From the NCBI GenBank assembly GCA_022661535.1, contig JAKULF010000010.1, positions 2,852,001 through 2,916,000 on the forward strand: a DNA stretch of 64,000 nucleotides. The letters run 5' to 3'. A model generated the notes under the pieces. That model worked only from the letters and a program-made list of their open reading frames with translations. It had not been told where the DNA came from and searched no databases. Positions within the stretch are counted from its first letter, which is position 1. The number at the start of each line of letters is the position of its first letter. Position numbers and translations under genes: made by a program. This stretch comes from Eutypa lata (Eukaryota; Ascomycota; Sordariomycetes; Xylariales; Diatrypaceae). Of this stretch, positions 13,890-24,558 are shown in pieces.

Positions 13890-14696
13890 ATGTCCGACCG
13901 CCCACCCCCACAAGTCTTCCGCCCAGGGCCCGTCCGAGGCGCGCGCGCCGCAGCAGCAACGGCAGCGAACACCGCGGGGGTGCGTCGCAGCCTATTCCAG
14001 AACCAGTTGATGAGCCGGCGGCACCCGACACCGCCTCTTAACAGTAGCAGCAACAACCACAACCACAACCACAACCATAACCAGAACAGCAACGTTACCT
14101 CTATGACGATGACGGCAGGAGCGGGATCGGGATCGGGATCGTCCACCTCGGGGGAGACGGTGCGCCTGGACCTGTCGTCGTCGGTCGACGTGCTGTCCGA
14201 CGCGGGATCGTCGTCGGCGGAGATCGTGGTCCGCGACAGGAACGGCGAGTTCGAGCTCGGGGGCCCGCCGACGCCGCCGCTGCTCGATGAGCCGGGTGCC
14301 GAGGAGGGTGGCGGGGCGGCGCTGGATGATGCGGTGGAGAATGAGCGTGAGAACTACCTACCTGCCTACCTATTTACAATTTGATGATTTTCACTGTGGC
14401 TCACGGATAGAATGATGATATATAGGGGAACGACATCGACTGGCTGAGGCTGTCAAGCACTACCAGATTAGTCACAATCAGGCACACACTCAACCCGAAG
14501 GTAGGTCTTGAAAAGAAAGAGTGCTGCTCTATTTCTATTTCCATAACGTCGTAAGCTTTGCCTCGGAGCATAAGCTAACACTTCTTTATAATGAAAAGAG
14601 GTCATAGAAATACTCAAAGCGAGCATGAGAGCGCAAGTAGCTGCATTGGCGGAGGACAACTGGATGTTCGAGGCGGAAGAACCGTCGCGACCATAA
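13890..14696 (+). CDS. conserved fungal protein with WMFE C-terminus (209 aa)
   Basis: Three exons are read, 13890-14346, 14426-14500 and 14599-14696, with 79- and 98-bp GT-AG introns, 630 nt in total. The first exon encodes a low-complexity N-terminal half: a basic start (MSDRPPPQVFRPGPVRGARA), SLFQNQLMSRR, an Asn/His run, then a Ser-rich acidic part. The two small exons encode a compact C-terminal helix-forming segment with ERHRLAEAVKHYQISHNQ and VIEILKASMRAQVAALAEDN followed by WMFEAEEP. That segment looks like the conserved core. I do not recognise the family and assign no function. It is convergent with GET4, with 143 bp between the stop codons. Confidence 0.75.
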
Positions 14697-14839
14697 TCAA
14701 ATGCTATGCTGAAAATCCAGCTAACAGCTATGCTCTATCGATTCTCGTCTCTCGTTACGTAGGGTATCTATGTTTGCCATGGTAATCTCTACGGTAGGTG
14801 ATGGAAACAAGGTGTCTGGTCCGATCCCACCCGTCCGAT

Positions 14840-15990
14840 CTAATCTAAGCCCTCGGCAGCTGGCATCGCCGCCGCTTGATTCTGCAGAGCCGGCTTCCTA
14901 GCACCACCACCACCGCCTCCTCCACTCGCAGGTGCGCCACCACCACCACCAAAGAAGCCACTCATCAGATCCATCAGCGGGTTCATAGGGCGGGGCTTCG
15001 TGATGCCGAAGTACATCTCGGCGATCATGTCGAGGGACTCCTGCCAGGAGGCCTCGACCTCGCGGAGGTTCGCGGCGTACTTGGTGGCCAGCTGGCGGTA
15101 GAGGTCGGCGCCGCCGCGCTGGACCGCGAGCAGCAGCAGGCCCAGGAAGTTGAGCAGCGGGATGCTGGGGAACACGCGGGCGTCGGCCGTGCCGCTGCTG
15201 ACGTCCTGCGCCCCGAGCACCCCCTGGTCCTGCTTGTCCCGCACGAGCGCGCTCGTGAAGATCCGGTAGCACGTGTTGGCCGCGCGCAGGTTTGCCGTGA
15301 GGAGGTACGGCAGGATGGCCCGGCCCGCGTACAGCGCCGCCGTGTGCGCGTCGTCTTCCTTGAACCACTCGTACTCGAGCTTGGCGAGGACCTCGGCCGA
15401 GTCCTTGGTGCCGAGGACTAGGTGCCTCTCCGCGTCGTACGCCTCGTGTTCCTCCGCGTAGATAGACCCCGCGACGTGGTGGAGTTCGGGATCGCCCGCC
15501 GGGTACTCGCCGTATTTAGAGGACCACCTATGTATTGAGTAGGCCTAGTGTTAGCTCGCTACCTGCCTAGTCCGTTGCTTGAGATGCATTGATGCCGGAT
15601 TGCCGTTTCAAGGTCCCCTCCGTAAAATACAATAGAAACTTACGTTATCATCTCCCCGATGAACTTCTTCCTCGTAGGCTCCCCCGCATCAAACAGCCGT
15701 AGACATGTCAGTAGCTTGCCCTTGCTCGCCGAGTCGGGCTTCAATTCGGCCTGCTTGTACGTGTCGACCAGCAGGACGCACAGGTCGCCGCCGCTGCCGC
15801 CCTGCCCCGCCTTGAGGAGCGACTGGGCGACGTTGTAGAGGATGTCGATGGCCGCGGGCCAGTTCGCGGCCTTGATGTACCGGGCGGCGACGACGCGGGT
15901 CTGCTGCTGCGCCTCGTAGAACTGGCCCTCGCTGATGCGCTGCTGCAGCCGGGCGATGATCTTCTCGATCTTGTCGCCTTTGGTACTCAT
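14840..15990 (-). CDS. GET4: Get4, GET pathway tail-anchored protein targeting factor (344 aa)
   Basis: Get4 is the alpha-solenoid scaffold that, with Get5, links the Sgt2 chaperone to the Get3 ATPase for delivery of tail-anchored membrane proteins to the ER. Two exons, 15644-15990 and 14840-15527, are joined over a 116 bp intron in phase 2 (1,035 nt). The N-terminus has the family pattern: KIEKIIARLQQRISEGQFYE, RYIKAANWPAAIDILYNVAQ, LLVDTYKQAEL. The second exon gives YPAGDPELHHVAG, WFKEDDAHTAALYAGRAI, and FLGLLLLAVQRGGADLYRQL. The C-terminus ends in a Gly-rich linker (GGGGGAPASGGGGGGG), common in fungal Get4. Start chosen at MSTKGDKIEKI because helix 1 begins directly after it. The second exon is markedly GC-rich. 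Confidence 0.93.
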
Positions 15991-16769
15991 GTTTTTTATC
16001 CTCTTTTTTTCTTCTTCTATCTTTCTTTCTTTCTCTCTTTCGTTTCTCTTCTTAAGGAGATGCTTGCGGGTGGGAAAATGTCGAGGTTTGTCGGAGAGTG
16101 GGGTTGTTAAGAAGGAAGAGAATGAGAGTGACACGACACCCGATGCTCCGTTCTGGAAGGGAGGAGGAGTATTGATTGGCGTGCTGGAAGTGTGATTTGA
16201 ATAATAGGGGTGTGGTAGAGAGTAATGTACTGCTTATTCGCCTGGATATGGTCGTGATATCATGATTATTCGAATCGGAAGTTCAAGAATTAATTCCCTG
16301 TGATGCAATTACTTTCGTTCCTACGTAGCTTGTCGGTGGGGTATGCTTGGAAGCAACAAACGGAGAATTATGTAATCCTTCGCTAACAACTACATAGTTA
16401 GTGCGGCTGCTACGAAGTGGTCCAAGCTCGCGGGACCTGCCCTGCGGGTCCCGCTTATCTTAGGCTTAAACCCGAACTCTAAATCTGTAAGGCTGGCCTG
16501 CCAGATTGACATGCGAAATATATCAAGTTTGATATTGCTGGTAGAATAGACAATGAAAATCTCTAGTTGCGCAACCTTTGACCACTTCAAACAGTTGCCT
16601 TTTCGATTGTACGTGTGTGACACAAGCCGATGTCGCTTGGACCCACTGAGAGGGGAAAATGCGGCCCCACAATAGCTGGATATCGGCGGAACTCCCCCAA
16701 ATCGCTTCTAAGACATCGTCCGGTGTTATATAACAATTCTAGGTGCATTTCTAGCATCGCAGAAGCGTG
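15991..16769. other. GET4 upstream region
   Basis: No gene is seen. The first 100 bases upstream of GET4 are pyrimidine-tract DNA on the gene's minus strand side, as in many fungal 5' leaders. A GC-rich inverted repeat (GCGGGACC / GGTCCCGC) lies at about 16430-16453 with no evident partner gene. Confidence 0.5.
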
Positions 16770-16850
16770 GCACTGCTAGTGTAGCGGTTATCATCCTCGC
16801 TTCCCATCAGGAAAGAGCGAGGGACCCGCGTTCGACTCGCGGGCAGTGCA
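16770..16850 (+). tRNA. tRNA-Gly (CCC) with a ~9 nt intron
   Basis: The acceptor stem GCACTGC (16770-16776) pairs with GCAGTGC (16843-16849), with A as the discriminator. The A-box region is TAGTGTAGCGGTTATCA and the T arm is CCGCG-TTCGACT-CGCGG. The anticodon stem CTCGC/GCGAG encloses a loop reading TT-CCC-A, followed by about nine extra nucleotides (TCAGGAAAG), the standard position of a nuclear tRNA intron after base 37. A T-run (pol III terminator) follows at about 16853. Without the intron the length is 72 nt, right for tRNA-Gly. Confidence 0.9.
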
Positions 16851-17479
16851 CATTTTTTATGTTTTTGTCCGTTGACTATTCCTATCTTACCCGCGAAATT
16901 TTTTTTGAAGTCTGTTCTTCTTTTTTATTAAGAGGTAGTTGTAACCTCCGCTTTATCAGTCTCTGCCCTTTCTAATGAATATGTTCACAGTAGTCAGCTA
17001 GACTAGCTAGTGGATAGTTGCCGCCTTCCATCGTACCATGTAGATCTAGCAGGAGAACCGGCCTATATGGGAAAGAACTAAGCTATGTTCCTTGCCACGT
17101 TAGTTCGTAACTAGTAGATTATATCAATAAAGACTGCTTCTTTACGTCAATAACAGCCTAGATGTTTGATGTGGACGTAGAATCTGAAAGGCGACAGCCT
17201 CCGTTCTAAATAGTCTACGAGTTAGAATTTACAATCTCAGGGCGGGGTTATTTGTGGCTTATGCTATGAATGGCATGCGCTAGGAACGGATTGCAGATAC
17301 GCGTATCTGCATTCAGGACCCATGTACTTTGTATATCCAGCTTCCAGGCTCAGCTTCTCTTGGGTTCAGTATTCAGTATATATACTACGAACCAGAATAT
17401 CTGTGATTCCAGTAATTCTGCTCCCACTTGGTAAGTATTCTGTCTACAAAAGATAACAGACTCTATATCCACCATAAAG
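16851..17479. other. intergenic
   Basis: No coding signal is seen between the tRNA and the mitochondrial-protein gene. It contains the pol III terminator at its left edge and, at its right edge, presumably the promoter of the gene at 17480. Confidence 0.5.
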
Positions 17480-17839
17480 ATGCTATCAAGTCATCTCTCA
17501 GCATCTTTGCGCAGAGCAGCGGGCAGACCCCACATACCGCAATACTCATTGCTAGCTCGGCCAAGCTCATCACCACAACCTATCAACAGCCTCATGCGCT
17601 CATCCTTCTCAACTTCCCAACTACGACTTCGAGAACAACAAACAAATAACCATGGCGAGCAACCTCAGGGAAACCCCGAGATGCCAAAGATCAGCTTTAA
17701 GGATCTTGGCATGACTCGTACCGTCAAGATAGTTGTGTATGGGGTTATAACGGTACTCGGAACCATGGAGTCTATATTCTGGGCGCAAACGATCTGGCGA
17801 TGGTACAAGGGTGGAGAGGATGAGGAATCCAGAACGTAA
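17480..17839 (+). CDS. small mitochondrial membrane protein, single TM (119 aa)
   Basis: A single-exon gene. The first ~50 residues are rich in Arg, Ser and Leu without acidic residues (MLSSHLSASLRRAAGRPHIP, then SFSTSQLRLRE), typical of a mitochondrial presequence; SFSTSQ resembles the zone near a processing site. After a polar linker comes a conserved-looking block, MPKISFKDLGMTRTVKIVVYGVITVLGTMES, with one probable membrane helix (about residues 81-99), then IFWAQTIWRWYKGGEDEES. The form suggests a small inner-membrane protein, perhaps an accessory subunit of a respiratory or transport complex, but I recognise no named family. Confidence is high that this is a gene and moderate for the location. 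Confidence 0.78.
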   Translation: MLSSHLSASLRRAAGRPHIPQYSLLARPSSSPQPINSLMRSSFSTSQLRLREQQTNNHGEQPQGNPEMPKISFKDLGMTRTVKIVVYGVITVLGTMESIFWAQTIWRWYKGGEDEESRT

Positions 17840-18949
17840 GGGACGAAAGGTCTTATGTCTTCTACATAGACTTTTTTTTGAGGTGTCGACTTGAGCGAAC
17901 TTGTTCGACGTTTGGTTATGCGGATCATGTGACTCTGCAATGTATATTATGGGAAGGAATCACTTCATGTAACACTAGCAGCATCTACTCTCAGTTTCAT
18001 ACCAGTTGTTCACTCTGAAATAATAAGTAATAGATAGGAATTTCTATTCGCATCTTCCTAAGCCAGACTCTTTCGACCGTGTACAGTAGTACCTACATCG
18101 TTGAATCTGTATTAGTAGAAATGAGTTTCTATTGTCTGGGGGTGTATCTCAGGGATGACTTGAGGGTTAATTGAGTTCTATAAAGTAATCATACGGTGTG
18201 TGAATATTTTTAGTCGTCTGATCTGCTAGTCTGGATTGTATAAGAGATGATCCAGTCATTGTAAGTAAGCTTAAGTAAGGAAGTTAACATTCTGGCTATC
18301 AACTAAGCCAAGACTGGCATATTTACTTCAACACATTCTCTAGAGGCTAAGTGGTAGTTAAGTATAATATACCTTAGCATCTAGAGCCTAAAGGTGTCAG
18401 GAGCGAGGAATAAGGACAGCTTGGGATTCTTGTGTCTTACTTTGCCTACCTATGTACTATCCAAAATATAACAACCGTTGCTAAGCTTCGAACACACATG
18501 TCATGAAGGTCCACAACGTTAACGGTACCGGCATAAGTGGATCAATGGAACAGCTCTAGCTGCGAACTGCATGTGGTCAGGGCGTCATCCGGGCCCAATC
18601 GGAACGATCTCCTTTTCTCTCCCTTTTTCTCAGGGACTCAATTTGTCGAGACTTGGCATGCACCATTGGCGATAAGGGTGTCGATCGGCTATTTTTCATT
18701 AACGGAACTGACGGAGGTTCTTAACACGTCGCTGCTGCCTCTCAATTGGAGTTCACCGGCCTCTAGGAGCATTGTTATTAAGACGGCTAGCAGGATATCT
18801 CATCCCGTCTTATTCTATAATAACATTGGGACGCTCCTTGAAAGTCAACGTCGACGAACTTACGGCTTGGCTTATGATCAATCTCCTATGACGCAGTCGC
18901 CATCTAATTCTCCTGACCTCCCTCGTTCCCCATTACTGAGCAGAGAAGA
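17840..18949. other. intergenic, includes 5' leader of the PQ-loop gene
   Basis: No supportable gene. A 153-codon open frame at 18537-18998 overlaps the start of the PQ-loop gene in another frame and has no domain; I treat it as chance. The last few hundred bases should be promoter and 5' leader. Confidence 0.5.
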
Positions 18950-19939
18950 ATGGGTTTCTTCGCAACGCTTACCGGCTATGCCGCGCCGGTATTCTTGATC
19001 TTATCACCAATCTTGTCTTACTCCGATCAGGCCATCTCAATGTATCGCGTAAAATCGAGTGCAGGTTTCTCTCTTGATATTCCCTTAATCATGCTTGTCG
19101 CATGCATATGCAGGTTCGTATATGACCCCCAATCGAGTCTATATAAGTCTTTAAGTACTCAGAATACTAACTCTTTTTGACAACCAGGATATTCTACTAC
19201 CCCGGCTCTCGATACGATACCGCACTACTTATACAAGCATTCTGTAATATCATCGTTCAAGTCATTTTGTTGAAGGTTGCTCTCGACTACCGTCCTTCTC
19301 CGTCATCCAAAGGCGGCGAAGCTGCGGCTCCCTTCGTGGGTGCGCAGGATGGTCTATCAGGTGCTCCAAGGCCCTATAATTTCTGGCGATGGCGGTCCCC
19401 GAAGCCGTATGACTTCCCTCTTCGTGAAATCCGTGTCATTTTATACATGGCTGATATCGTCTACTAGTTACTGGAACTTCCTCGCATATTTAACCATCGT
19501 CCTCATCGTGTTCGAATTGACCCTATCTCCCTTCGAATCTATCTACTCGAGCTATTCGGATCTCATAGGCTACGTCGGACTGGCCGTCGAAGCGATGCTA
19601 CCTCTCCCACAGCTAATGGCCAATGCGCGGTCGCGATCCTGCAAAGGATTCCGCTTCTCACTCCTGGCCAGCTGGATTATCGGTGATGCCATGAAGATGT
19701 ACTGGTTCTTCACATCTGAATCGGAAATACCGTGGTCTTTCAAGCTGTGCGGAATGTTCCAGGCATTCTGCGATCTGATGCTTGGAGTTCAGTATTTGGT
19801 GTATGGCGATCGTCCAACCCCAACAATACAACAATCAGCTTGGCCATATGCTGGGGTTAAACCCCATGTATCTAGGTTTTCTAGTGGTGGGTCAACATCG
19901 TCAGGAAGAACAACGCCTTTTAGTGAGAAGGCATTTTGA
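18950..19939 (+). CDS. PQ-loop membrane protein, Any1/Cfs1-like (284 aa)
   Basis: Three exons (18950-19113, 19188-19406, 19468-19939) with 74 and 61 bp introns sum to 855 nt. The protein has about seven hydrophobic helices and two PQ-loop-type repeats: an N-terminal one ending SSAGFSLDIPLIMLVACICR and a C-terminal one with EAMLPLPQLMANARSRSCKG then GFRFSLLASWIIGD. Between them is RIFYYPGSRYDTALLIQAF and a cytosolic loop with YNFWRWRSPKPYW. This arrangement matches fungal relatives of yeast Any1/Cfs1 (YMR010W), a Golgi/endosomal membrane protein linked to phospholipid asymmetry and flippase function. PQ-loop proteins also include lysosomal amino-acid exporters, so the substrate is not settled. 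The C-terminal tail is Ser-rich and probably cytosolic. Confidence 0.88.
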
Positions 19940-22165
19940 ATAGAGTAATTATCAATAGAATTAGAGTTTAAAGAAGCAAAATAGTATACCAACAAAATGG
20001 ATTAGAGACTTGAGGATTTGGTTTTGTAAGTCAGATTGATGGCGCTTTTCCGTGTATCCCGGGTGTAAATGCCTAGGCTACGTTAATCCCCCTTGCAATA
20101 TTTTTAAAACAACATCCTCTTAGTATATTCATTACTGAAAAGGTAAGCATTGAGGCAAGCTCACCGTTGTGTCTCGAAAATATCGGTTACGTTATTCTTC
20201 ATGTAGCATGACATATTTATCAAGCCTCTTGAGCTAGTAATGCTGTGTACCACCCACTTGGAATTTCTTGGCACCGATGATTGGTACGAGATCTTACCCA
20301 AATCGTGTATTCCCCATTCGGACGCGTGAACAGGATACAATCCACCGTTATAACCCCGGCCAAAAATAGAATCATAAGTGGTCGTATCAACAAATAAAAG
20401 CCTTCTAGAATACTGTGGGACTCAGGAGACGTTAATTGCTTTTGACTTGACTCTTTTGGGATAAGCATCATCTATAATTTATAGATCTGTTATGTTATTG
20501 AAAGTCGCTATTCACAGCTATTCATTGTTTTTCACTTGGATTTCGAGAAGGTTGATGAGCCATTTCCCCATCTTAGACCCTAGCTGCCCTCATATACGCC
20601 CCGATCTTTGAAGTGTAAACTCTTTCTCATCATGGCTTTTCTCCCTGCTTCACATATATAGCCTACGTGAGCCAAGCATACTCCACTATCATCACTGGTG
20701 CTGTTGTTGAAGAAACAGCTTCAATTAACTGTATAGTGATACGTCCACCATCCAAAAGTTTATCCTATGTGATTGACCTAGAATTGATGGTCGTCTACTA
20801 TATACACCTAGTCAGTATACATCTTTGAATCCTGTCTAGGTATCCAACTTCATTTATCCACGGATAACTTGTTGGAGTTATGATATGTGCCCTGGACATT
20901 CGTATATATGTCATTAGTTGACGATAGCGTCTCCATCCTATAATTGCACTTATAGCCAACTTGTCTTGGTGAGTTGTCCTCTTGTCATTAGACGCAAATA
21001 TGCAAAGCCGATGTCCCAGAGGTCCAGAGTAGCTGTTCTTGGATCTCAACTCATCAACACCTAGAATGGGCAGCGTGTTACTCTCCAACGTCTGCTATCA
21101 ACTCCTGAACCAGATTGCTGACGGTGGGTGTCACTCTTATTATTATCCCATTAACTAACTCAACATTGCTTACAGAAACAAGTGCCATTGAGTCTTGAAA
21201 CCAGGCACTGGGCTTTTGAGACCTCCTGCAGGTCCTTGAAAGGTGACCCACTTGGAGTTTGGCTGCCGAAAGGGGTCTGGTTGTCATCGCCGAATAGGGA
21301 ATCATACGTACGGCCTAAACACACAGACATCTTCTCTAATACCTGCTGCTCTAGTCTATCGTCCTCGACAACCAAATCATCACGACAGTCGTTGCCTAGG
21401 CGTACTTCCCGGGTACTCTTTAGCAAACTAAAAGCGTACGTACGGCCTTTTACCACACCCTCCCCCATCAACAACCAACACAACTTTTTTCCCATCTAAT
21501 GCCAGTCCAGTATTGATTTTGCTAGACTTCTACACCAACACTTTCAAGGCAATTGCCATACGCATCGTCTCTACCTTCCTTCACATACCTTTCACAATTC
21601 TCATCCAACGGTATCTGATCTAACTATCACTCTAACAAGCAGCCCATCCCCCCCTCAGCTGTCTCATCGTACATTGTTCCTTCTTCCAAGTTCAACTTGG
21701 AATACATTGCCTGGTTTGACTTAGCATTAACTAGGTAAGTTGTTTCCTGCAAAAATCTTTGTTCCTTACAAGTAATCCATCCATAATCTTGTCAACACTG
21801 CCTCTACTTCTCCCATTCCTTCCATCTAACCGGGTAAACACAACTTTCCTCGAGGATATTCTCGAGTTGGGTCTTTCCTGAACGAAAACATAAACCTAAA
21901 CACTTCATCCCGGACTTCCTTGATCTTCCCTTACGAGTGCTCTTATCTTCCAACCACTACATAACCAACTACGTACTTACCCCAAGTACCTGCCTCTTCT
22001 TCCTTCCATCACCCACACCACTGCAAAAACTCGTACTTCTCTTCACTAGTATCTACATACCATTACTGTTTAATTCAGCCTCACATCTCTCTCCCCGTGA
22101 TTACTGAATCTCCATCGCCAATCAACTGACTTAATCCACACAGTCGTCAAGTCAAGATCAACATC
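19940..22165. other. 2.2 kb intergenic with long pyrimidine-rich leader
   Basis: No recognised gene. Short frames at 21.16-21.50 kb on both strands overlap each other and show no domain. From about 21.5 kb to the ATG at 22166 the plus strand is CT/CA-rich, as in the long 5' leaders of many fungal genes, so most of it is probably promoter and untranslated leader of the 435-aa gene. Confidence 0.5.
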
Positions 22166-23912
22166 ATGGCTCCGTCTAACAAGACATCCTTCAAGACCTA
22201 CGAGGCGCAGACCCGCCTTCTGGCGGCGGTTATCGCGACCAACAAGGGCATCAAGCTGGACTACAAAGGTAAGTCACACATAGAACCCCCTGATAACTCT
22301 TTGACTCGCTCTATTCGTATCTTCGTCGCTATGCTCTTTTGCTCCCCTCCTCTCTCGTATTACTGGCTTCATTCAACCTTCGCGTGTACCTAGACGTGTC
22401 CCTATGTCTCTGTATATGCGCTGGTTTGTGGAATATGAGAATCTGATGGAATAACCAGCGCTCGCGGCCCACTGCGGAGGAGGCGCGTCGGCCAGCTCGG
22501 TCGACCATCGCCTGCGTCCTATCAAGCAGCTGGCCAAGATGCAAGCCAAATGCGTAGGAGATGGGGAGGATCCGGGCAACCTACCGGTGGAGAAATCTGG
22601 TAAACCGGCACCCTTTCCCTTTCCCTCTTCTTCTTACTTACTTTACTTTCCCTACGCTACACTACACTCCACTACACTACATTTTAATCACCCTAGCATT
22701 GAAATGTGTGGCTCCTTCGTCTCATTTGATATGTATCCATCCTTCCATCCATAATGTTCACCACTCTCACACTTACACTCGTACATATACATACACATAT
22801 ACACGTAGATATCCTAGCTACAAACCACTAACTCTCACCTCCCTACAGAGATCCAGAAGGCCTACGGCGAGTCGACTCCCGATGGTCTAGAGTGGCAGTT
22901 CCGAGGCATCAAGCGACTCGGCGAGGCGCAGAAGAAAGCGCTCGCTAACGACGAGTCTCCCGCTGACCTCGACGTCACGAAGATTGTTGCTGGCCCTAGC
23001 GGCGGCGGCGGCGGCGGCGGCCGAGGCGGCGGTACTTCGACCCCGCGCGGACGCGGCGGCAAAGCCAGCGCCGTCACCACGCCTCAAACCGGAGGCAGCG
23101 CCAGCTCGAGCAGCACGATGGCCAACACTAGAACTCCTGGCTCGCGCACCAGCAAGGCCTCTGCCCCGGGTCGCATCCCCACTCCTTCGTACGCTGGAGC
23201 TGCTATCTTCAACAAGGCTCCTTCTTCCGCTGGTGGTGGTGGTGGTGGTGGTGCGGCTACTGCGGCTTCGGGTGGTGGACATCTGAAGCGCCCCTACCGC
23301 GCCATCTCGGATGATCCCGATGATTCCGAGTACCAGGACGATGACGATGATGACGATGACGGTGGCGAGTACATGGATCAGGACGAGACGCCCACTGGTC
23401 GCCGAAAGCGCCAGCAGGCCCGCTTCCCTGCCGCTGCGAAGACTGCCCCTGTTTCGGGCTACAATGTGGGAGCTCCTACCTCTACTACTACTTCCCTTTT
23501 TGGTGGTGCGGGTACTAGTGGTGGTACTCTTGATGCGGACGGCGGCAACATTGAAGGCCTGAATGGCAGTCACGCTAACTCTTCCTTCTTCAACGACGGT
23601 AGCGGCCACCAGTTCGAGGTCATTGATCTCGCCGGCGACGATGTCGATGATGAGGTCCGTGGTTTCGTTAAGGACGAACCCGGCCTGGAGATGCAGCAGA
23701 GCCAGATCCAGGGCCAGGGCTACGGCCAGGGCCAGACCCGGACTGCCCCCGACCCCGCGACCCTAGGCTTGGAGGACTTGAGCGCCAGCTTCAGCTTCGA
23801 TCCATCCGAGTACCGTTACCAGGCTGAACAGGGCCACTATGCTAGAGGCATTTCTAGTGATGACTTCAACCTTAGTGGCTACGACGACTACCTTGACGAT
23901 GGCGAGGCCTGA
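22166..23912 (+). CDS. Gly/Asp-rich nuclear-type protein with duplicated N-terminal module (435 aa)
   Basis: Exons 22166-22268, 22459-22599 and 22849-23912 join over 190 and 249 bp introns to 1,308 nt. Residues ~5-115 form two related halves, one around SSVDHRLRPIKQLAKMQAK...GDGEDPGNLPVEK and one around DGLEWQFRGIKRLGEAQKK...ANDESPADLDVTK; both follow R-x-IK-x-L-x3-Q-x-K, then E-x-P-x2-L-x-V-x-K. Each half begins close to an exon border. After this comes RGGGTSTPRGRGGK (AT-hook-like), Gly and Ala runs, a TGRRKRQQAR basic motif that could be a nuclear signal, an acidic run (DDDDDDDDGGEYMDQDE), and a Gln/Gly tail. Composition suggests a chromatin or transcription-linked nuclear protein; function is inference only. 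I do not know a named family. Confidence 0.82.
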
Positions 23913-24558
23913 GTTGCCATTCGATTCTGGTTATCTGTTGTCTCCGCCGCGTCACCACAGATTTCTACCCAGACTTTTCGTTTTCTCTTTTCGGTTTTCG
24001 GTTTTCACGGATAAACGACATTAGGGCTGCTCTATAATACACCAAAAAAAAACTAAAATTGTCAGCACCTACCTACGTCGAGGGCGCTTTTGTCTTTTCG
24101 ATTTTCGGCTTTTCTCTACAACGGTCTGCGATGATGGCTTTTTTTCAACCTACCGAATCTTGAGACACACCAAATCAAAAAACTACTTCGAGTTTTCGCG
24201 ATGGATTCCGATCTGTTACGGTCGTATTTGAGGTTGCAATTGGTTCGTTTTTCCATAGGTTGAGCACTTTAGGTAGCTAGCTAGGTAGCTGGTCAGGTAG
24301 ATAGGTACATAGGCGTTTCTACCTCAGGTATCATCATACATGACCTGATAACAACGCCCGAGATGAATTAATTGACCCTTTTCTCAATTCTTTTACATTT
24401 GACCCCATAAACAACGTAGGTGCCTAAGTAGGTAACAAACCAACCTCACTCTCTACGTGACATGTCTGTTATACTAACAAAACCACTCATTCACCTCCTT
24501 TCTTTTTTCTTTTTTCTTTTTCTTTTTTCTTTTCTTTTCTTCTTTGTTTTAAAGCGTC
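23913..24558. other. convergent 3' intergenic with polypyrimidine tract
   Basis: The 3' ends of the 435-aa gene and the MTHFR gene face each other here. No coding sequence is seen. A 50-base CT-rich run (TTTTTTC/TTTTC units) at about 24496-24548 lies just past the MTHFR stop codon. Confidence 0.55.

Noticed and set aside
14876..15421. 181-codon plus-strand frame over GET4
   Set aside because: Antisense of the GC-rich second exon of GET4, which is well supported.
16397..16411. 15-base word GTTAGTGCGGCTGCT shared with 46227-46241
   Set aside because: A match of this length is expected about once or twice by chance in a 64 kb window on two strands; no extended similarity.
18537..18998. 153-codon frame before the PQ-loop gene
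   Set aside because: Overlaps the true start in another frame, no domain, and lies where the 5' leader is expected.
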